The notes: generated by a model not told the origin, from the letters alone. A stretch of DNA of 64,000 nt from Desmodesmus armatus (GCA_007449985.2 VIIQ02000662.1:331171-395170), one strand, 5' to 3'. Positions 1-12,141 are shown, numbered from the stretch's first letter. Numbers and translations are program-made.

Positions 1-1614
1 GCCCTGCATCTGCAGGAACCTGCAACATCTTTCATTAAAGCAAGCAGTGGGCTTGAACACTGACTTGCAGGGAGGGCCTGCACAGCCCTGGGTCTGCCTC
101 CAGTGGTGGTTGAATGGATGAATCCCACAAGGGGTTGATTGGTAAACCCTACAAGCCGCCTGCAGCTGCAGAACCGCAATTGAAGCCTTGAACGATGTCT
201 TTTGGTGTTGAGGTTGCTGTTGTGTTGACGCTTGGTGTGTGTGGTGGGCAGCGCGGGATGATGTGGTGCAACCAATGCATTGACATGCAGGTTGCTCAGC
301 TGTAGTCACCAGGCAGCGGTGCATGTGGTGCTGCTGCCCGTGTACTTTGATGCCGTGCGCCGTTTTGTGGAGTTTTGCTTGTGAAGTACACCCGCAGTGC
401 ACCTACAAGCTGACACCCCCAGCACGCTGGAGCAGCTTTGCTCTGTTGTTCTGTGCTATCAGCTTGAGCAGTGCTGCCCATGGAATAGGTCTTGTGCTGC
501 ACGAGTGCTAGTGTGGTGCTCTACGCTGCACTGCACAGATCAGGCAGTAGAAATGCAGTACTGAGCAGCAGGTGTGTCAACAGTTGTTGCACGGAGCCCT
601 GGTGGTTGTGCTGTTCTGGCTGCTTCTGCAGGTGGCTGGTGCGTGCTTCGCTATGTGTAAGTGCAGCTGTGAGTGTGTGTATCAGCAGAGGGAGTGCATG
701 CATACTCATGCATGCTCGCTAGGATCTGCCCAGCAAGGACGTGTATGTGTGCATACTCACTGAGTGCAGGCTTGAGCTAATGTAGGTTTGCTGGGTTTGC
801 TGGGTTTTGAGTGATCCTGGGATTGCCTTGGTCTGTGTGCAAGCATGTGAGTGCGTGTCGGCGCGTGTGCGTGTCATGATGCATCGAGGTGCCTTCAGCA
901 CCCTGGTACTTTGTTTGTACTGTGTATGCCGTGTTTATATACAAGCAACGGTTTCTACTTCACCCCTGTTGGGCGTTGCTAGTGTTGTGTATGTATTGTC
1001 AGAGTCTGCAGCAGAAATATAGGTGTTTGAGCACCAGCAAACATTGCTGGAATCTCCACATGTTTGGTGGTGCTGGGGTGTGTACTCCTCACAGGTGGAG
1101 GGCTGCCGCTCTAGGTGGCGGGGTGTCAAGCTGTCTCCTTCACCCTGATTTGCCGACGCACGTACCATACATCCCTGCTCGCGACACCGGAGTTGCTGTA
1201 TCGGGTTGCTGTTACTGTTGCTGTTACTGTTGCAGGATTCATGCCGTGCCTGAACACCCTATAAGGAGCCAGCGAGGCTGTTGTGCTTTTGCTGCCTTGT
1301 AGCGTGTTGGTGGCATATGCTGAGTATCAGGAGGGCTGGGCCACCGCTGTATTCATCTGGCAAGGCAGCACGTCAACCTGTGGTGTGTACATGTGGCGCC
1401 TCAGCGACATCCGCTCGGTGTGCTGGGCTTGCTGGTTTTGTCAACCGGTGCACTGCCATGTAGCCCCAGTGTTGGTGCAGAAAGCGTGTACAGCAAGCAT
1501 GCAAGCAGTAGTGTTGTTTGTCATTGGTGTGTTTCTCAGGTGTGTGCGTTCAGCAGCAAGTCCTGGCTGGGGTTTGGAGGCTGAAAGTTGTGGCTGTGTG
1601 GTTGTGTGTTAGTG
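1..1614. other. No gene recognised left of the array
   Basis: Short overlapping frames occur on both strands, but none has recognisable domains, a convincing exon structure or a matching copy elsewhere in the window. A small GTTACTGTTGCT-type microsatellite lies near 1206-1232. The sequence does not match the region just upstream of later array units, so the array edge is placed at about 1615. It could be the far end of a gene lying outside the window. Confidence 0.5.
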
Positions 1615-3590
1615 TGTTGGCATAGATCCTGCATGGGTAGCATGTAGGAGATGCACAGCGCAGTCATTCCAGGAGCAGGTTCAGTTTTGTGGGCTGTGCT
1701 GCTCTTGCAGCATGGTGTGGTGAGGTTTGCAGTGGCGTGGGTGCTGCTTTGTGGTGGTCTTCTGCCTCACCAAGCGTGCCTTGCAAACACATCCAGGACA
1801 CAGCAAGACACAGGGTCGACATTGTTGCCTTGCCTTGCAACCACGGTGTGAACAAGGCAAGGCACAACACAAGGTCAACATGGTACCCTCAAGGGCCCCT
1901 CGGCCCATGCCTGTTCACAGCATGTGTAGCTTGATAAGGGCGATGCCCTGTTTCTTGCAGGGGGTGCAGTTTTCATCCAGACAGGCACACGTTCAAAGGG
2001 TTGTGCCCTTGTGCAGCCCTTCTCACCTGCATTCCATTCATGCATGTGTGGATTCATGCATTCCATTCATGCATGTGTGGATTGTTCAGGACCCGAGGCA
2101 ATCGGTGCCAAGCCAGCAGGGTCAGTGTGAGGAGACGAAAGACCCTGCGTTTTCCTTTTACCAAGTAAAACAGTGCAACATCGACCGTGTTGCAACCCAC
2201 ATGTTACACGTCACACCCCACAAAGTCAGGCAACACATAACTAGCTGCCATAACGCCCCACCTCCACAGCTGGTCATTGCCTGTCAGCAGTCAACAGTGC
2301 ACCACCTCACCTCCACTGCACACCTACCAACACCAGCCAGCACTTTCACCATCACACCAGCAACAGCAGCAAAAATGCAGGCCAAGAGCTGCCAGGCTCC
2401 TGCAAGGATAACCAGTGCTCTCGGCAGCACAAGCCGGGGGCCATTCTGCAGACAGAGGTGCCTGCCCAGGCCTTTCAAAGCAGGGCGATGTATCCCGGTG
2501 CGTGTACACTGTGCCTTGGCTGGACAGTCGGTGGCACCGTGCAGCAACATACGCACAATTTGCCGCATGTGTTGCATGGACTGGCTGGGACTCCGACCGA
2601 GGGAAAAGAACTGCTGTTCCTGCTGTTGCTGCTGCTGCTGCTGTTGTTGGGTTCTCTTGCCCTCTGTTCACCCTCTGTTCACCCTCTGCAGGTGCAGGCA
2701 TACCAAGCATCACCAGACCAGCCAGCACAGCCAGATCTGGCTGAACTCAAGGAAACAGTCCAGCTGCAGAAGATGGAGCTGTTGCTGAACGCGATGGAGT
2801 CGCGTTTGGAGACGCGCATGACTGCCGCACTCTCGAAGGTGCAGCAGGAGATGAAGCAGGACTTGAAGGAGGTGAAGCAGGACCTGTCGAAGGTGCAGCA
2901 GGAGGTGAAGCAGGACTTGAAGGAGGTGAAGCAGGACTTGAAGGAGCAGGGGGCCAGCATTTTGCAGCTCAAGTACCTTGTTGCTGCCCTGCTTGTGGTG
3001 ATTGTGGTTGTGTCTGGGGTGAAAGAGCTGCTGAGCTTGATCAAGTTTGTGTGAGACAGCACTGTCTGTCGCAATGGCAGCGCGCTCTGCCTTACAACTT
3101 TTGTTGCATGCATGTGGCCGCTGATGTGGTGTTGGTAGGACGTTTTTTTTTTGTTTTCTAGTAGTAGGAGCAGTCATGGCGCAGGTGCCTGCGGCGCTCT
3201 CGTCGATGCGTGCATGCATGCATTGCCCTGTGGCACATGCGGCATGCACATGTACAACACCATGATCGCACATGCAGCAGCACATGGAATAATCATGCCC
3301 GACACGTTTCTTCGCGTGTGTGTGTGGAAGGGGGGGGGGGGGGGCAGCCTTGCTATGCTATTGCTGGTTTGCTGGACAAGGGGTTGGCGGGACACTTCTG
3401 TCATACCCGATTGGGTCATGCATCCGATTAGGGCTGCACTTCTGTGCAATATTATTTGAGGTGTGTTGGAGAGCATTCCTGAGGGCTTGTGTTGCCCCAA
3501 GACAGGTTGTCACTCAGAGTGCCAGGTGGCACTTGCAGTGCCTGTTATGTCTGTTGAGATTCTGCGCTCACAGCATAAGGCTGCGCGTTG
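1615..3590 (+). repeat. Array unit 1
   Basis: Uninterrupted unit of about 1976 bp. It has the longest G run of the array, near 3331-3344. It holds the coding exon at 2692-3054 and, upstream of it, a pyrimidine-rich CTG stretch ending in CTCTGCAG that looks like a 3' splice site. Confidence 0.9.
2692..3054 (+). CDS. Coiled-coil, tail-anchored membrane protein, last exon (copy 1)
   Basis: The exon is proposed to start after a CTG-rich tract ending in CTCTGCAG and gives 120 residues to the TGA stop. An N-terminal stretch rich in Pro, Asp and Gln leads into MELLLNAMESRLETRM. A heptad/hendecad coil built from KQDLKEV and LSKVQQE modules follows, then ASILQLKYLVAAL and a hydrophobic helix with VIVVVSG, ending ELLSLIKFV. 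A coil followed by a helix at the very C terminus suggests a tail-anchored or organelle-membrane protein. The layout recalls the CCDC90/MCUR1 (DUF1640) family, but that is only architectural likeness. Upstream exons could not be placed: frames there differ between units through 1-bp indels, which argues that the upstream part is intron or untranslated. Confidence 0.6.
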   Translation: MQAYQASPDQPAQPDLAELKETVQLQKMELLLNAMESRLETRMTAALSKVQQEMKQDLKEVKQDLSKVQQEVKQDLKEVKQDLKEQGASILQLKYLVAALLVVIVVVSGVKELLSLIKFV

Positions 3591-5581
3591 TGTTGGCATA
3601 GATCCTGCATGGGTAGCATGTAGGAGATGCACAGCGCAGTCATTCCAGGAGCAGGTTCAGTTTTGTGGGCTGTGCTGCTCTTGCAGCATGGTGTGGTGAG
3701 GTTTGCAGTGGCGTGGGTGCTGCTTTGTGGTGGTCTTCTGCCTCACCAAGCGTGCCTTGCAAACACATCCAGGACACAGCAAGACACAGGGTCGACATTG
3801 TTGCCTTGCCTTGCAACCACGGTGTGAACAAGGCAAGGCAAAACACAAGGTCAACATGGTACCCTCAAGGGCCCCTCGGCCCATGCCTGTTCACAGCATG
3901 TGTAGCTTGATAAGGGCGATGCCCTGTTTTTGCAGGGGGTGCAGTTTTCATCCAGACAGGCACACGTTCAAAGGGTTGTGCCCTTGTGCAGCCCTTCTCA
4001 CCTGCATTCCATTCATGCATGTGTGGATTCATGCATTCCATTCATGCATGTGTGGATTGTTCAGGACCCGAGGCAATCGGTGCCAAGCCAGCAGGGTCAG
4101 TGTGAGGAGACGAAAGACCCTGCGTTTTCCTTTTACCAAGTAAAACAGTGCAACATCGACCGTGTTGCAACCCACATGTTACACGTCACACCCCACAAAG
4201 TCAGGCAACACATAACTAGCTGCCATAACGCCCCACCTCCACAGCTGGTCATTGCCTGTCAGCAGTCAACAGTGCACCACCTCACCTCCACTGCACACCT
4301 ACCAACACCAGCCAGCACTTTCACCATCACACCAGCACCAGCAGCAAAAATGCAGGCCAAGAGCTGCCAGGCTCCTGCACGGATAACCAGTGCTCTCGGC
4401 AGCACAAGCCGGGGGCCATTCTGCAGACAGAGGTGCCTGCCCAGGCCTTTCAAAGCAGGGCGATGTGTCCCGGTGCGTGTACACTGTGCCTTGGCTGGAC
4501 AGTCGGTGGCACCGTGCAGCAACATACGCACAATTTGCCGCATGTGTTGCATGGACTGGCTGGGACTCCGACCGAGGGAAAAGAACTGCTGTTCCTGCTG
4601 TTGCTGCTGCTGCTGCTGTTGTTGGGTTCTCTTGCCCTCTGTTCACCCTCTGCAGGTGCAGGCGTACCAAGCATCACCAGACCAGCCAGCACAGCCAGAT
4701 CTGGCTGAACTCAAGGAAACAGTCCAGCTGCAGAAGATGGAGCTGTTGCTGAACGCGATGGAGTCGCGTTTGGAGACGCGCATGACTGCCGCACTCTCGA
4801 AGGTGCAGCAGGAGATGAAGCAGGACCTGTCGAAGGTGCAGCAGGAGGTGAAGCAGGACTTGAAGGAGGTCAAGCAGGACTTGAAGGAGGTCAAGCAGGA
4901 ACTGAAGCACGACTTGAAGGAGGTCAAGCAGAAGCAGTTTGAGCAGGGGGCCAGCATTTTGCAGCTCAAGTACCTTGTTGCTGCCCTGCTTGTGGTGATT
5001 GTGGTTGTGTCTGGGGTGAAAGAGCTGCTGAGCTTGAACAAGTTTGTGTGAGACAGCACTGTCTGTCGCAATGGCAGCGCGCTCTGCCTTACAACTTTTG
5101 TTGCATGCATGTGGCCGCTGAGGTGGTGTTGGTAGGACGTTTTTTTTTTGTTTTCTAGTAGTAGGAGCAGTCATGGCGCAGGTGCCTGCGGCGCTCTCGT
5201 CGATGCGTGCATGCATGCATTGCCCTGTGGCACATGCGGCATGCACATGTACAACACCATGATCGCACATGCAGCAGCACATGGAATAATCATGCCCGAC
5301 ACGTTTCTTCGCGTGTGTGTGTGGAAGGGGGGGGGCAGCCTTGCTATGCTATTGCTGGTTTGCTGGACAAGGGGTTGGCGGGACACTTCTGTCATACCCG
5401 ATTGGGTCATGCATCCGATTAGGGCTGCACTTCTGTGCAATATTATTTGAGGTGTGTTGGAGAGCATTCCTGAGGGCTTGTGTTGCCCCAAGACAGGTTG
5501 TCACTCAGAGTGCCAGGTGGCACTTGCAGTGCCTGTTATGTCTGTTGAGATTCTGCACTCACAGCATAAGGCTGCGCGTTG
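3591..5581 (+). repeat. Array unit 2
   Basis: Uninterrupted unit of about 1991 bp, nearly identical to unit 1. The G run near 5328 is shorter than in unit 1, and the coil exon is 33 bp longer. Confidence 0.9.
4656..5051 (+). CDS. Coiled-coil, tail-anchored membrane protein, last exon (copy 2)
   Basis: Paralogue of the exon at 2692-3054, 131 residues to TGA. The coil is longer, with an extra KQELKHDLKEV and KQKQFEQ segment before the ILQLKYLVAAL junction. The membrane helix is unchanged and the tail reads LNKFV instead of LIKFV. An open frame runs upstream to 3930, but it crosses the CTG-rich tract and the probable 3' splice site, so the upstream part is unlikely to be protein. It has the same acceptor as copy 1. 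Every length difference between copies inside the coil is a multiple of three, which is evidence for selection on the reading frame. Confidence 0.6.
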   Translation: MQAYQASPDQPAQPDLAELKETVQLQKMELLLNAMESRLETRMTAALSKVQQEMKQDLSKVQQEVKQDLKEVKQDLKEVKQELKHDLKEVKQKQFEQGASILQLKYLVAALLVVIVVVSGVKELLSLNKFV

Positions 5582-6647
5582 TGTTGGCATAGATCCTGCA
5601 TGGGTAGCATGTAGGAGATGCACAGCGCAGTCATTCCAGGAGCAGGTTCAGTTTTGTGGGCTGTGCTGCTCTTGCAGCATGGTGTGGTGAGGTTTGCAGT
5701 GGCGTGGGTGCTGCTTTGTGGTGGTCTTCTGCCTCACCAAGCGTGCCTTGCAAACACATCCAGGACACAGCAAGACACAGGGTCGACATTGTTGCCTTGC
5801 CTTGCAACCACGGTGTGAACAAGGCAAGGCAAAACACAAGGTCAACATGGTACCCTCAAGGGCCCCTCGGCCCATGCCTGTTCACAGCATGTGTAGCTTG
5901 ATAAGGGCGATGCCCTGTTTTTGCAGGGGGTGCAGTTTTCATCCAGACAGGCACACGTTCAAAGGGTTGTGCCCTTGTGCAGCCCTTCTCACCTGCATTC
6001 CATTCATGCATGTGTGGATTCATGCATTCCATTCATGCATGTGTGGATTGTTCAGGACCCGAGGCAATCGGTGCCAAGCCAGCAGGGTCAGTGTGAGGAG
6101 ACGAAAGACCCTGCGTTTTCCTTTTACCAAGTAAAACAGTGCAACATCGACCGTGTTGCAACCCACATGTTACACGTCACACCCCACAAAGTCAGGCAAC
6201 ACATAACTAGCTGCCATAACGCCCCACCTCCACAGCTGGTCATTGCCTGTCAGCAGTCAACAGTGCACCACCTCACCTCCACTGCACACCTACCAACACC
6301 AGCCAGCACTTTCACCATCACACCAGCAACAGCAGCAAAAATGCAGGCCAAGAGCTGCCAGGCTCCTGCACGGATAACCAGTGCTCTCGGCAGCACAAGC
6401 CGGGGCCATTCTGCAGACAGAGGTGCCTGCCCAGGCCTTTCAAAGCAGGGCGATGTATCCCGGTGCGTGTACACTGTGCCTTGGCTGGACAGTCGGTGGC
6501 ACCGTGCAGCAACATACGCACAATTTGCCGCATGTGTTGCATGGACTGGCTGGGACTCCGACCGAGGGAAAAGAACTGCTGTTGCTGCTGCTGCTGCTGT
6601 TGTTGGGTTCTCTTGCCCTCTGTTCACCCTCTGTTCACCCTCTGCAG

Positions 6648-6771
6648 GTGCAGGCGTACCAAGCATCACCAGACCAGCCAGCACAGCCAGATCTGGCTGA
6701 ACTCAAGGAAACAGTCCAGCTGCAGAAGATGGAGCTGTTGCTGAACGCGATGGAGTCGCGTTTGGAGACGC
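6648..6771 (+). pseudogene. Coil/membrane exon copy 3, 5' part, split by chromovirus
   Basis: The first 124 nt of the exon, ending at the target duplication GACGC (6767-6771). The remainder resumes at 12487 and ends at 12791. The removed stretch (6772-12486) is 5715 bp, a multiple of three, and the rejoined frame is open over 429 nt. This copy therefore had the longest coil (142 residues) and was intact before insertion. As it stands the copy is disrupted. Confidence 0.85.
6767..6771. repeat. Target-site duplication GACGC, left copy
   Basis: GACGC directly precedes the left LTR (TG...). The same five bases follow the right LTR at 12482-12486. In the undisturbed units the sequence occurs once, as GGAGACGCGCATG. 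Confidence 0.95.
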
Positions 6772-7091
6772 TGCTGAGAGCTGTGGAACGCTCTGTCAGT
6801 GCGTGCATGCCAAGACTAGACTTTCCTATGACTTTGGATGCCATGAAGAGAGTCTGGGCTCGGACTCAGGGAATCCTGCGAACGACGAGGTTACCAATGA
6901 CCGAACAAGATAACAGATACAACTGGGAATGATGTAGGAAAGATAACCAGAAGGAATTCGAAGTGTCGAGCATGAGCGCAGGGCTCGTGCTTGATACCGA
7001 AAGGTCGACTGGCCTTCGACCGACCAACCGGATTACGGTTGTGACAGGCCGTTGACAACCAAAAGATAAAGTATCGAGCTTACTCATAACA
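6772..7091 (-). repeat. Chromovirus 3' LTR
   Basis: 320 bp, identical by eye to 12162-12481. On the plus strand it begins TGCTGAGAGC and ends CTCATAACA. Because the element points left, this is its 3' LTR. Confidence 0.95.
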
Positions 7092-7096
7092 TCACG

Positions 7097-7107
7097 CCCC
7101 CCCTTTT
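7097..7107 (-). promoter_or_regulatory. Polypurine tract
   Basis: On the minus strand the sequence AAAAGGGGGGG lies five bases before the 3' LTR. This is the expected place and composition for the plus-strand primer of reverse transcription. Confidence 0.85.
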
Positions 7108-7121
7108 CAACGCCAATGTCC

Positions 7122-7560
7122 TCATTGGCGCGTGCGAGGGCTACGGCGCGTGCTGCGAGTAGCAACAGGCAATGCAGCATGGTGGGTGGCTTCATAATCC
7201 TCGACAACATCATCATCAATCTGCTTCACATTTATCCACATGTCATCCTCAGGGCCATAGCCACGCCACCGCACAAGGTACTCAATGCTCACACCACGAC
7301 CACGCTTGCGCTGCCGCTTATCCAAGAGCTTCTCAACATAGAAGCGGTCCTCTTCAACATCAACAGGAGGAGGACGAGACATGACAGCAGGGTGCGGCAA
7401 CTCTGGTTGTGTGTGCCAGGGTTGCAAAAGACTGACATGGAACACAGGGTGCACCTTGAGAGTAGGAGGCAGCTTCAGCCTGTATGCGACAGGGCTGATG
7501 ACCTGCTGTACTGGGAAGGGTCCCAGATACTTAGCAGCAAGTTCTTGCTCATGGTGCTGG
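7122..7560 (-). CDS. Chromovirus integrase C-terminus and chromodomain (frame-broken end of pol)
   Basis: The frame is open from the GPFPV-type motif of the integrase C-terminal domain ([18 protein letters not shown]) through VHPVFHVSLLQPW to a chromodomain. The chromodomain shows the aromatic-cage surroundings FYVEKLLD, YLVRWRGYG and DDMW, then a short basic tail rich in Arg and Thr. Chromodomains of this class bind methylated histone H3 and steer integration toward heterochromatin (established for chromoviruses). This part is separated from the integrase core frame by a 1-bp loss near 7566; adding one base there makes both frames continuous. Confidence 0.9.
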
Positions 7561-8776
7561 GCAAGGAAAGGTTGGCTGCCGATAAGCGCACAAGGTCACC
7601 TACAGAAAAAGTAACGTCACGACGATGCGCATGCTGCTGTGCCATCATACGCTGCTGGGCGGCATGCAAGTTGGTCTTGGCATGCTGTAAGACAGAGTGC
7701 ATGTCATCAGCAGTCACTTGGGCTGCTGGCACCAAGACAGGGCCTAATGCAACATCCAACACAGACAAAGGGCTCTGGCCAAAACACAAGAAAAATGGAG
7801 AGTAACCTGTGGCTGGGTTGACAGAGTCATTGATGGCGTACTCAGCCAAGTCCAGCCAATCATCCCAATCATCCTGCCGGGGAGAAACAAAATGCCGCAA
7901 GTACTCCTCCAATGTGCGATTAGCACGCTCAGACTGGCCGTCAGTCTGGGGATGAAAAGCAGTAGAAAACTTCAAGTCAGTGCCTAATGCAGAAAACAAT
8001 GCACGCCAGAACTTGCTCAAGAAGCGCCTGTTGCGATCAGAAACAATGCTTCTTGGCAATCCAAAGGTCCTAAACCACTCTTTGCGCACAAGCGATGCAA
8101 TGGGGTCAGCACCTGCACCCTTGGTTGTGGGAATGAACCGCACAAATTTAGTAAGACGGTCCACAATGGTAAGCACAGCATCATGACCATGCTTAGTTGG
8201 TGGAAGGTCGGTGATGAGATCCAAGGAAATGCATTCAAACTTATGGGTGGGGATGGGCAAAGGGTGCAACAAGCCAGCTGGTGCTTGTGTGCTGGGTTTG
8301 TTCAGCTGACACGATGGACAAGACACGACATAATTGCGGACTGTCCTAGCCAGGTGTGGCCACCAGAAGCGCTCAGCAACGCGCTGCAGGGTTTTAGCAA
8401 CACCCAAGTGGCCAGCGCTTGGACAGTCATGACACTCCCGCAACACCTGCAGCTTGAGGGGCTTGCAGGCGGGGATAGCAATGCGATCATGCATGTACCA
8501 TATGCCGTGTTGGCACTTCAGGTACTTGGGAGCACGCAAGTAGTACGGATCCTGCTCGTATGCAACACGCAACTCATCCAAAAAGGAAGCATCATGCACA
8601 GTGGACATGGTTGCAAGGTCAGGCCGACGTGACAAGGGGTCAGCAGGGTTGGCCTTGCCTTCCTTCCACTGAATATCAACACCACCGTAGTAAGACTCAA
8701 GCCACTCAGTCCACTTCGCTTGACGACGTGACATGTTTTGAGCCTTCTTGGCTGCACTGCACTTGGTGACCATGTA
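7475..8776 (-). CDS. Chromovirus pol, RNase H end and integrase core
   Basis: A frame of about 430 residues, continuing pol after a 1-bp loss near 8777. It starts with the RNase H connection (YMVTK-type start, then [10 protein letters not shown]). The integrase follows, with its HHCC zinc finger ([10 protein letters not shown] ... SCPSCQ) and DDE core: [18 protein letters not shown] and [12 protein letters not shown] give the three acidic residues. The core looks complete; only the second block departs from the common SDRDPRF. It ends out of frame near 7560, just before the GPFPV motif. The role is to insert element cDNA into the host genome. Confidence 0.9.
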   Translation of the reverse strand, partial: YMVTKCSAAKKAQNMSRRQAKWTEWLESYYGGVDIQWKEGKANPADPLSRRPDLATMSTVHDASFLDELRVAYEQDPYYLRAPKYLKCQHGIWYMHDRIAIPACKPLKLQVLRECHDCPSAGHLGVAKTLQRVAERFWWPHLARTVRNYVVSCPSCQLNKPSTQAPAGLLHPLPIPTHKFECISLDLITDLPPTKHGHDAVLTIVDRLTKFVRFIPTTKGAGADPIASLVRKEWFRTFGLPRSIVSDRNRRFLSKFWRALFSALGTDLKFSTAFHPQTDGQSERANRTLEEYLRHFVSPRQDDWDDWLDLAEYAINDSVNPATGYSPFFLCFGQSPLSVLDVALGPVLVPAAQVTADDMHSVLQHAKTNLHAAQQRMMAQQHAHRRDVTFSVGDLVRLSAANLSLPSTMSKNLLLSIWDPSQYSRSSALSHTG

Positions 8777-11412
8777 TGATTCAGGTGGTCAGAGTTCACA
8801 GTGAACTCAGCACCCTCAAGGTAGCAGCGCCACTGCTGCAATGCATGCACAATACCCAACATTTCACGGTCGCCAGTAGGGTACCGCTTCTCAGTATCAG
8901 ACAGCTTCTTGCTGATGTAAGCAAATGGCTGCAGACCGTGACCATGATCCTGCAGTAAAACAGCACCCAAAGCAAAACCTGATGCATCAGTAAACACCTG
9001 ATAAGGGCGGCTGGGGTCCGGCATCACGAGAGCAGGGGCTGTGGAGACGGCCTGCTTCAAGGCCTCAAAAGCCTGCTGCTCCACCGCTGGGCGCCAACGC
9101 CAGGGGGAGTGCTCTCGAGTGAGCTCTGTCAAAGGCAGAGCCATGCTGCTGTAATGCCGAATGAACTTCCGATAGTAGGAGGTGAGCCCCAAAAACTGCC
9201 GCACTTGATGCATATTACTGGGAGCAGGCCAATCCTGAACGGCAGAGATCTTGGCCGGATCAGGACGGATGCCATCTGGGGACACCACATGGCCCAAGAA
9301 CTCCACAGTATTCAGACCAAAAGCACACTTTGTGAGGCCAGCATGTAGCTGATTTTCCTCCAATGCTTGCAACACCAAATCCAGATGCTGGGCATGCTCA
9401 GTCTCAGTAGCAGAGTAAACCAAGATGTCATCCAGATACACAATGACAAAACGGTCCAGATACGCATGCAATACATGATGCATGAGACCTTGGAAAGTGG
9501 CAGGTGCATTGGTGAGACCAAAAGGCAACACCTTCAACTCATAGTGACCGTAGCGGGTCCTGAATGCAGTTTTAGGAATGTCTTGTTCCTCAATTCTGAC
9601 TTGGTGGTATGCACTGTCCAAGTCAAGCTTGGAAAACACAGTGGCATTATGCAACCTGTCAAGCAACTCATCAATACGAGGCAAAGGGTACCGATTCTTA
9701 ACAGTGAGCTTGTTGAGTGCCCTGTAGTCAACACACATGCGCAGCTTCCCATTCTTCTTGCGCACAAAAAGGATGGGCGCACCATAAGGTGACTTGCTGG
9801 GCTGAATGAAATCCTTCTCAATCAGCTCAGTTAGCTGACGCTTGCACTCTTCCAGCTCAAAAGGGCTCAGCTGGTAGATGGGACCAAACGGAGGCTTGGC
9901 CCCTGGCTGCAGTAAAATGTCATGCTCAACCCCACGCAGGGGTGGCAGACCTGTAACCTTGCTAAATACACCCTTGTGCTTCAACAGCACATGGCGCACT
10001 TGAGTGGCCGAACTGCTGTGACAGGCAGGCAGAGGCATGTCAGCAACAGCTGAGGCAAAGGGGTCAGGCTCAGGAGCATCAGGACCTGACTGCACCTCAG
10101 TAAGAACCGCCAAAAATGCAGATGCACCACGCTCAACAGACTTGACTGCTGCCATAGCCGAGATCAAGCCAACATCCCCGGGGTCAGCAACAACAGTTGG
10201 CAGGGTATGCTGAACACCCTTAGATGTGAGAACGACAAGATTGCTTGACCAATCAATGCAAGGGTTGTGAAAAGTCAACCAAGGCTTCCCAAGGACAATG
10301 TCATCGACTGCCAGGTCAGTGACAGTAAAGGGCTGGGAATCCTTGAAAGAGCCAATCCTAAAAGGTAATGCAGCAATTTGCTGGGATGCATCCTGCAACA
10401 TGCCATTGGCAAGCTTGACAGACTTGCCTGGAACAGACGTAGCAGGAAGTGACAACTCCGTAGCCCACCTGGTGTCAACGTAGTTGTCAGTAGCACCAGA
10501 ATCCAGCAATGCAACCAAATGCTGTCCACGAACAGAAACACGGAGCCGGATAACAGTGCTGGCGATGGGGTCCAACCCAGGGGAGGGCTGTGCTGGTGAG
10601 GGCGCAACCTGAGACGCAGTGGGCCTCCCAATGCGCTCGTAGTAGAGACCCTGGGTGGAGGTGGCTGTGATGGGAACCTGAAGGGGCTGAAAGGCAGGGC
10701 CATAGCCGCGCCCAGCGGAAGCTGACCTGAGGCGGAGAGGGGAATCCCGCAGCACCACCACAGGCCACCTGAGTGGGCCCATGTCCTGCCAACTGCCGTC
10801 AGGCTGGGGCGCCTGAAACAAGCCGGGAGTACCAGCAGGGTACTCATGGATGATCTGAAAGCTGTGGGTGAGGGGCCACCATGGCTTCTTGGTGAGTTTC
10901 GGCACCAGGAAGACGGACTCCATCAGTGGGAAGGTATCGTCGAGTCTGCTGTTGTGCTGCTGGCGCTGTGTGAGGTACTGCTTGAGGAGGCTGCCTGCTG
11001 AGCGGAAAGGGGCACAGATCCAATAGTTGTCTCCCGCGACGTCGGAATGCCGCTGAAAGTCACCAAAGGACATGGCGTCAGGGCTGTAAGCCCATTCGCC
11101 AGCGCACGACTGCCGGAGGCGAGACTGGCTGGCCTGCCAAGTCGGGTCACCTGGGCTTGCCTGGCACAGTGCTGTCTGAAAGCCCCCAAACTGCGCTGCG
11201 TATTTTGCTGCTTCCTCAGGGCAAAGCTGCCAGTCCTGTCTGTCCCTGTTACGCACACGACCAGCGCTGGGTTTGCCTGGGACAGGGGTGGTAGCTCTTA
11301 GGGCAGTAGCTGGCCTAGCACACTGCCCCGCACGCCAGCTAGACTGAACACCGGGGAGGGGGGAACCTGAGCTGCTAGAAGACCGAAGACTGGAACCTAG
11401 TAGGCTTCCCAT
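8777..11412 (-). CDS. Chromovirus pol: protease, reverse transcriptase, RNase H
   Basis: The open frame reaches up to 11430; the first ATG is at 11412. Residues are counted from 11430. A variable N-terminal linker of about 300 residues precedes the aspartic protease with [12 protein letters not shown] at about 307-318. Reverse transcriptase spans about 510-690, with [25 protein letters not shown] and the catalytic YLDDILVY at about 665. RNase H begins near 812 with [13 protein letters not shown] and has the second acidic site in [10 protein letters not shown]. At about residue 885 (SDHLNH) the frame breaks by one base; the track continues out of frame to a stop at 8518. All catalytic motifs seen are intact. 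The product would be made as a polyprotein cleaved by its own protease. Confidence 0.93.
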
Positions 11413-11479
11413 ACTGCTACGGCAGGGCAAAGCCGACTTGCCTTGCAGTACAGCCCACTCCTAGCACAGCAGTAGCGAA

Positions 11480-12088
11480 CTACTGCTTGGCCGCCTTGCC
11501 GTCAGGGTGCTGTGTGCGCATTGAGCGAGCACGCTGACGACGGTCGGCGGTCCAGTGCCCTTGGCGGTGATGCCAGCTGCAGTAGGGCACTTTGCCGCTG
11601 GTAGGGGGTTGCTGAGGGTTGCGCTGTGGGGCACGCTGCAGCGACCCAAGCTCCATGGGGGCGGGGTGGCTGCTGCTGCCACTGGGCCTGCTGCCAAATG
11701 CTGGGTTGCGGTAACCGCCACCGCCACCGCTGCTGCTGCTGCCGCCAAAGCTGCCGAAGGGGTTGAGCGCTGCCAGCCCACCGCTAAACAGCATGGTGTC
11801 GGCTGCCATAGCCAGGCTGACGGCTGCGTCCAAGGACTGCGGCTGGTGGAGGGCCACTTGCACCCTCAGTGCGGGCTTGAGGCCGCGCACAAAGAAGTGA
11901 ATGCGGGTGCCCTCATCCATCGCCGGCAGCTGCAGCATCAGGGCGGTGTACGATGCCATCACGTGCTGCTGTTGCAGTTGCTGTTCCAGCTGCACGCGCG
12001 ACTGCCGCTCCAGCGCAAGCTGTTGCATCAGCTGTTGAAGCTGCTCCGACTGCTGCGACAGCTGCGCCTGGAACTGTTCGGACTCCAT
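11480..12088 (-). CDS. Chromovirus gag, internally shortened
   Basis: 202 residues from the ATG at 12088; the frame is open further upstream to 12160 but starts inside the primer-binding site. The N-terminus is a Gln-rich coiled coil (SQQSEQLQQLMQQLALERQ). It jumps directly to the C-terminal half of a Retrotrans_gag domain (LQLPAMDEGTRIHFFVRGL). The N-terminal half of that domain is missing, so a deletion is likely. A Gly/Ser-rich stretch leads to a knuckle-like CSWHHRQGHWTADR, in which the last zinc ligand of the C-x2-H-x4-H-x4-C form seems replaced by Arg. Normally Gag forms the particle; this copy may not assemble. Confidence 0.8.
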   Translation of the reverse strand: MESEQFQAQLSQQSEQLQQLMQQLALERQSRVQLEQQLQQQHVMASYTALMLQLPAMDEGTRIHFFVRGLKPALRVQVALHQPQSLDAAVSLAMAADTMLFSGGLAALNPFGSFGGSSSSGGGGGYRNPAFGSRPSGSSSHPAPMELGSLQRAPQRNPQQPPTSGKVPYCSWHHRQGHWTADRRQRARSMRTQHPDGKAAKQ

Positions 12089-12141
12089 ACGATGATTGTA
12101 AGGCGAGTGGGAAGCTGATGGGCTAAATTGGGCAACGAAGA

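Larger units (their letters stand above)
5582..6771 (+). repeat. Array unit 3, left part (continues at 12487-13320)
   Basis: Unit 3 is cut by the chromovirus inside its coding exon. The two parts join without loss once the element and one copy of the target duplication are removed, giving about 2024 bp. Confidence 0.92.

Noticed and set aside
2692..3054. Firm assignment to mitochondrial calcium uniporter regulator (MCUR1/CCDC90)
   Set aside because: Only the coil-then-terminal-helix layout matches; no diagnostic residues could be confirmed.
2679..5282. Minus-strand open frames opposite the coil exons
   Set aside because: They are mirror images of the repetitive coil codons (Leu/His/Phe-rich) and have no independent support.
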